Source of the DNA: Calliopum simillimum | Lineage: Eukaryota > Arthropoda > Insecta > Diptera > Lauxaniidae | DNA: 64,000 nucleotides | Direction of reading: 5' to 3' | Assembly (NCBI GenBank): GCA_951812925.1 | Contig: OX638371.1 | Span: 43,994,101 to 44,058,100 of the forward strand | Part shown: piece by piece, positions 59,759-64,000 of the stretch | Numbering within the stretch: position 1 is the stretch's first letter | Layout: each line of letters begins with the position of its first letter | Notes under the pieces: generated by a model | The model's input: only the letters and a program-made list of their open reading frames with translations | Databases searched by the model: none | What the model was told of the DNA's origin: nothing | Translations under genes and position numbers: made by a program

Positions 59759-59935
59759 GCTTTTTGGATGACAATAAAAATATTTAAAAAATTAATTTTT
59801 AATTGAAATTTTACGTCTTTCGTCACAAAGACACATCAGGCTATGATTTTTGTTTTTTTGATGTAATTATAATTATTTTTAATTAACCAAACTAATTCTA
59901 ATTGAAAAATTGCAAGTTGAAAACTTTTGTGTTAG

Positions 59936-60020
59936 GTCTGGGCCGGAGTCGAACCGAGGACCTCACGGTTGCTACAACTCTCAATCGCAGTGCCAGTCGC
60001 TAGACCACTGCTCTATCATC
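59936..60020 (-). repeat. tRNA-like sequence, left arm
   Basis: On the minus strand it has an A-box-like tagcgactggc and a perfect B-box GGTTCGACTCC (complement of 59945-59955). The putative anticodon loop is ttgagag, which would read GAG (Leu). The acceptor stem is not convincing, so this is a tRNA-derived or SINE-like sequence and not a working tRNA gene. Confidence 0.5.
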
Positions 60021-60584
60021 GCGCTCTTACGAAGACGACTACTTATTGACTTATTTTGTTTTGTGCGTAAATACGTGACCGAAAGCGCTTCGTTCTCGCT
60101 ACCAGAAATGCTCTTTGGATGCGCATCGCTCTCGCATTCAGAAATGCTCTTTGGATGCGCTTCGCTCTCGCTACCTATAGCGCAGAAAATATGCGCATAC
60201 AAATCAGCTCTTTAGATGCGAGAAGGACGCGCATCGCTATTGCATCTTGGGGATGCGCATCGAAATTTTCTGTTGGGATACTCCAGACTTTGAACATGTT
60301 AAAATATTACAGCAAGAGAACAACTACCCCAACAGAAAATTTCGTTGCGCATCCCTAAGATGCAATAGCGATGCGCGTCCTTCTCGCATCTAAAGAGCTG
60401 ATTTGTATGCGCATATTTTCTGCGCTATAGGTAGCGAGAGCGAAGCGCATCCATAGAGCATTTATGAATGCGAGAGCGATGCGCATCCAAAGAGCATTTC
60501 TGGTAGCGAGAACGAAGCGCTTTCGGTCACGTATTTACGCACAAAACAAAATAAGTCAATAAGTCAGCTTCGTAAGAGCGCGAG

Positions 60585-60668
60585 GATGGAGCAGTGGTCT
60601 AGCGACTGGCACTTCGATTGAGAGTCGTAGCAACCGTGCGGTCCTCGGTTCAATTCCGGCCCAGACCT
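60585..60668 (+). repeat. tRNA-like sequence, right arm
   Basis: The inverted partner of 59936-60020, with B-box GGTTCAATTCC at 60647-60657 and a better anticodon stem: cga-ttgagag-tcg. The two copies differ by several substitutions, so the arms have diverged since the palindrome formed. Confidence 0.5.
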
Positions 60669-61441
60669 AACACAAAAGTTTTTCAACATGCATTTCTTCA
60701 ATTATAATTAATTTAGTAAAATAAAAATAATTATAATTACATCAAATTTTTTAAATATTTTTAGTGTTATCCAAAAAGCATCCAAAGAGCATTTCTGAAT
60801 GCGAGAGCGATGCGCTTCGAAAGAGCATTTCTGAATGCGAGAGCGATGTGCATCCAAACAGCATTTCTGGATGCGAGAGCGATGCGCATCCAAAGAGCAT
60901 TTCTGGTAGCGAGAACGAAGCGCTTCCTTTCAATGACATGCCAATGTTAATTTCAGCGCTTTTGGAAACGAGAGAGATGCGCTTCACTGCTGCCTTAGAG
61001 CGCTTCAGAAGCGCTATTGATGCGCTCCATTCTCCATTGGGACCATAGAAGATTTACACTTGAGATGATACACATAACTAACACACCTACACAACAACGG
61101 CTCAATTACAAGACAGACACCGACAACTGCGCACACATTTACAGACAACTAATAAGAACAAAAAGATCAAAAAACAAAACATTAACACTGATCAGCACAA
61201 AATAAAAACATTCGACAACTGAGAGGCTCAAAGTAAAGTGCAATATCATATGTGCAATATTTTTACCCTTTTGTGTCGTGTGTTTGTGTTTTTTAATTAT
61301 TTTATTTATTTATTTTTGCAATTTTGTGTGGTGTAATGTCTTGTTTTTTGACAATTATTTAGTTTATTTTACCGAAGTAAGTTTTATTTTTAAATAAGAA
61401 TGTTAAAAAAGTGGTGTTATATATATTCTATAATAGAGTCC

Positions 61442-61470
61442 CTGATGATGACAGCCAATGGATGTCGAAA
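61442..61470 (+). ncRNA. Hammerhead-ribozyme-like core in the Penelope terminus
   Basis: CTGATGA (61442-61448) is followed by a 4-bp stem gaca/tgtc and then GAAA (61467-61470), the conserved blocks of a hammerhead. The inverted copy near 56620-56650 has the same blocks. Penelope-like elements are known to carry hammerheads in their terminal repeats. One extra U before the stem and no clear cleavage triplet make this copy doubtful as an active ribozyme. Confidence 0.35.
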
Positions 61471-61560
61471 TGTTGGACAAAAATAAATGAATAAGAAATT
61501 TTAAAGAACTTTTCTTTTTAATTTTTTGACCTAAAGCCCAAAATAAAAATCAAATATTTA

Positions 61561-61899
61561 AACCAAAAGGTCACTTAAATTTATATCAAGATATTGATAT
61601 AATTTAAAAAGAGTTTTGTAGAAAAAGATATGTTCTTTTAACTAACACAACAGGTTTTATGACAAAGTATTACACTGTCTTGTTACATAACCTCAAAAGT
61701 AGGAAAAAAAAAAAAATTTTATATTTTGGTAATTTTTGGTTAGGATATCTCAAAATTCTGTAGCGATAGAGAGATTTCGTTAACGGATTTGAATTCAGCA
61801 TCCAAAAATTAGTTAATAATGACTATTCGTGTTCCTTTTCATTGATTTTTCACATGTTATTTTTGACTTAACTCAACATTGTCAAAAACGGAAAATTCG
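61561..61899. other. Repeat-like AT-rich sequence
   Basis: It contains ttggttaggatatctcaaaa, shared in part with 56500 and the start of the window. No gene. Confidence 0.35.
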
Positions 61900-61901
61900 A
61901 T

Positions 61902-62340
61902 TTAACAAAAAAGAGTCAAACGAATTTTCTTAATTTTTTTTAATATGATTGCATGTTTTGTAGCCTTACATTTGCAAATCATTTGCCCATTTAATACTGT
62001 GGCTGGAATTGTCTTCGAATTGGTTTTTCTCTCTGCACCATGCTCAACTAGCTCTTTTCGAATATATGACTTATGATTGTGTACCATTCGCATTCTTTTA
62101 CGTGGCCGCACTGTAAAGAAAATTATAAAATATTTTAAATAATTTTTTAGTCAGAGACTTTATGAATTATATTTCTTCATCGAGACTAATTTCACTCGTT
62201 TGGTCTTAATGCTTACAAAAAATCATTTTCTTTGTCCGAAAACATTAATTCGTCAGATTCTGCATTTAGTAACACGTTATTTTCAGCAACATAATAGCCG
62301 TCTCCATCACTAAAACTAGAGACTTCTTCTAAAATAAAAT
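61902..62340 (-). pseudogene. Possible gene fragment with an NHKSYIRKEL motif
   Basis: On the minus strand, after a good acceptor (ttttctttacag), comes RPRKRMRMVHNHKSYIRKEL, then a basic stretch and ICKCK. This resembles the N-terminal zinc-binding domain of a large family of uncharacterised, transposon-associated insect proteins. A possible upstream exon (62230-62330) reads SSFSDGDGYYVAENN and LMFSDKENDF, acidic, ending at gtaagc, but splicing the two as drawn shifts the frame. Function unknown. Confidence 0.3.
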
Positions 62341-62860
62341 TTTTTTCTGATAACAATCTGATCTAAAGAATGAAGTTTTAAATACAAATAAGTACACACC
62401 ATTATTTGTATACATTTTGCTCCAATTAAAACACTTAGTAAATTTAATAACTTTAAATAGAGCTTTCTTTTATGCGTGCTGATCTGATGATGTCGTTTAA
62501 AGCTAATAACTAATTTCAGCAAATGCCTAAGGAATTTATATATTTTTTTGTATTTCATTTATTATGGTAAGGTATACCAGGCATAATATCATTAAGAAAA
62601 ACTGCAGTTAATCCGCGAAAATGAATGATTTAAGAATTTGTATCTACACTTTTCCTAGTAAACTCTTTTAAAAGATACATAAAAAGGCAATTGGAAAAAA
62701 GAACAATCCAAGCTCACCATTAAAGCTACCTGCTGCCGATAAGAAAATACATATTTTTGAAAGGCAACGGATACATGGTAGTTATGTTAAGTTGCATTTC
62801 TGTGCACTTACTTTAGTTTTCTTCTTTGTTTTATACCTAGTTATTGTAATGTATCTTCTC
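62341..62860. other. No gene recognised
   Basis: AT-rich. The open frame at 62316-62558 has no recognisable features. Confidence 0.3.
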
Positions 62861-64000
62861 TTCTTATACGAGCTAAAATTGTATGTTTGTTTGTTTCTTT
62901 GTACTTATTTCTGTGCCAATATTTTTTCTCGAAAACGGCTACAGCTATTTTAATGAAACTTGGAATGGAGTTAGATATTAGCATATAATGAAGAATGAGC
63001 TAGGTTTGAACTTTGTTAATGCTCACCAGGGGGCGTGGCACTGCCCTAAATTTTAAATTTGATTTAGTCATAACTCGCAAACTATACAAGATATTTTGAT
63101 GAAATTTGGTGAGCGGGTACGGCTTGATAATACCTTGTAACAGATAAAAAGTGGGCTGGATCGAAGAAGTGCCACGCAGACTTTTTAGCCCTTGAAAATT
63201 TTGATTCAATATTACTCGAAAACGACTCCAACAATTTTAATGAAAATATAGGAGATGTTACCCCTGCAAACAAGGATTAATATGTGATGAACAACTATAT
63301 TGGGAAAACTCGTTGAAGGGCGTGGTACCGCCCACAAAAATATAAAACGGTATAAAAAAAAAACTAATAAAGCAAACATTCTGAAATTAAGTGTGAGGAG
63401 CCTAATTGCTATAGAGCATCTCTAATTTGAAGGTGGGCGAAATATCGCCGTTGCGCGTGGAACCTCCCATACAAGCAAAACAGGTTAAATGGTATTTCTC
63501 GCAAATGTTAATGAAACTTCGTATGTAGGTACTGCTTATTAATATCTTGTTATAGCCGAAAAATGGGCGGTATCGAAGAAGTACCACGCCCTCTTTTTAA
63601 CCATTGAAAATGTTGATTCAATATTACTCAAAAACGACTCCAACAATTTTAATGACAATTTAAGAGATTGTACCCCTAAAAACAAGTATTAATATGTGAT
63701 ATGCCGTTATATTGGGAAAACTCATGGAAGGGCGTGACACCGCCCACAAAAATATAATACGCTGTAAAAAGAAAACCACTAAAGCAATCTTTCTGAATTT
63801 AGCTGTAGGTAGTTTACTTGCTCTTAGGCACCTACAAACTGAAAGTAGGCGAAATTCGCCGGTGCGTGTGGAATCTCCCACACAAGTAAAATACATTAAA
63901 TTATATTTCTCGCAAATGGTACGACATATTTTGATGAAATTTGGTATACGGATCTGGATAATGAGTATCTCAAGCATAACGAAAAGTAGGCTTTGTTCAA
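62860..64000. repeat. GGCGTGGCAC-family tandem repeat, 412-bp period
   Basis: ttgattcaatattactc begins at 63201 and again at 63613, and the sequence between matches along its length, giving a 412-bp tandem unit. The first, partial unit (62930-63190) is more diverged. The array continues past the window edge. Each unit carries gggcgtgg(t/a)a and its mirror plus a cccatacaagcaaaa-like block. Non-coding. Confidence 0.7.

Larger units (their letters stand above)
59495..61043. mobile_element. 1549-bp palindrome with 36-bp minisatellite and tRNA-like arms
   Basis: Ends GTCCCAATGG(G/A)GAATGGAGC and its reverse complement. Both arms contain a 36-bp tandem repeat, an A/T-rich spacer and a tRNA-like sequence; the centre is near 60290. 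It interrupts the Penelope frame between ARAAHYSKTK and HRRFTLEMIHI. No target duplication is visible, and some 20 Penelope codons seem to be missing at the junction. Confidence 0.75.
56766..61205 (+). pseudogene. Penelope-type reverse transcriptase and GIY-YIG endonuclease
   Basis: The RT shows RIYGLPKIHKENMPLRPI (56808), SFDVISLFPSIPV (58487), KGIPMGLPASPIIADIVMEE (58610) and YVDDLFAIVKKD (58730). The GIY-YIG domain reads LIYQISCKGDG ... KKYVGTTKQK (59322-59398) and HKSDQKT. The C-terminus LEMIHITNTPTQQRLNYKTD resumes at 61050. The frame is interrupted by both foldbacks plus several stops and shifts (for example near 58570, 58690 and 59397). Confidence 0.87.
56539..61560 (+). mobile_element. 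Penelope-like retroelement with inverted terminal segments
   Basis: The terminal part at 61390-61560 (cctgatgatgacagccaatg, gatgtcgaaatgttgg) is repeated in inverted orientation at 56545-56710. Partial or inverted terminal repeats are usual for Penelope elements. Between them lie reverse transcriptase and GIY-YIG endonuclease remnants. Two foldbacks (56979-58455 and 59495-61043) are inserted in the coding region. Confidence 0.85.

Noticed and set aside
59936..60668. Functional tRNA-Leu genes
   Set aside because: B-boxes are good but the acceptor stems do not pair well and both copies are inside a transposable palindrome.
59615..60926. Possible CRISPR array (36-bp repeats)
   Set aside because: Units are contiguous without spacers and the locus is in an insect transposon with introns nearby; it is a minisatellite.
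59478..61048. Overlapping ORFs with EMLFGCASLSHS repeats in several frames
   Set aside because: The 36-bp unit is a multiple of three without stops in several frames; multiple open frames on both strands argue against coding.

Overview
The window is AT-rich (roughly two thirds A+T by eye) intron-bearing DNA. One conserved host gene is set in a sea of transposable elements: mariner, Tc1-like, D37D Tc1/mariner, hAT-type, piggyBac-type, Chapaev-like, Penelope, and I-, LOA-, CR1/Jockey- and RTE-type non-LTR elements. Together with the recurrent GGCGTGGCA(C) repeats this points to a higher dipteran (cyclorrhaphan fly). I cannot name the species from sequence alone.

The only confident host gene is a neuronal calcium sensor (recoverin/VILIP/frequenin family) on the + strand: four coding exons at 16588-16698, 16769-16912, 29442-29570 and 29627-29803, encoding an intact 186-residue N-myristoylated EF-hand protein. 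Introns 1 and 3 are 70 and 56 bp. Intron 2 is about 12.5 kb and is filled with nested insertions.

Region by region. 1-6310: a 5.3 kb palindromic DNA element (906-6246, CACGGTG ends, AGAC target duplication) with two more foldbacks inside it and the remains of a zinc-finger/transposase-like gene. 6312-9613: a piggyBac-type MITE, a tRNA-like sequence and two foldbacks. 9629-11905: a SINE-like element swollen by a tandem array and an RTE 5' fragment. 12007-13294: a 1288-bp mariner. 13470-15670: CR1/Jockey-like and SINE-like pieces and a Tc1 relic. 16588-29803: the host gene. Its second intron holds a foldback, in it a TTAA piggyBac-type MITE, in that a 6.35 kb I-like retrotransposon, and in that a 1 kb foldback, followed by three more palindromes. 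29804-33386: two small unexplained ORF/repeat areas and a foldback carrying a CR1/Jockey fragment. 33387-37045: a LOA-like element split by a CACGGTG foldback. 37396-38119: a mariner deletion derivative. 39090-44230: a second LOA-like element on the - strand, split by a 2.2 kb block of repeats. 44993-45217: an unexplained 74-codon ORF. 46850-50440: an LTR-like repeat split by a 5'-truncated I-like element, itself split by a hAT-type MITE. 52585-54216: a piggyBac-type MITE split by a D37D transposon. 56539-61560: a Penelope-like element split by a hAT-type MITE and by a minisatellite palindrome carrying tRNA-like sequences. 62860-64000: a 412-bp-period tandem repeat running off the edge.

All element genes seen carry stops, frameshifts, truncations or insertions; none looks fully active. 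Most insertion boundaries are set by target-site duplications, and several are proven by the interrupted reading frame closing again when the insert plus one duplication is removed. The most unusual property is the density of long inverted repeats (about 17 in 64 kb). The best candidate for something little described is the CACGGTG foldback family and the gene remnant inside its large copy.
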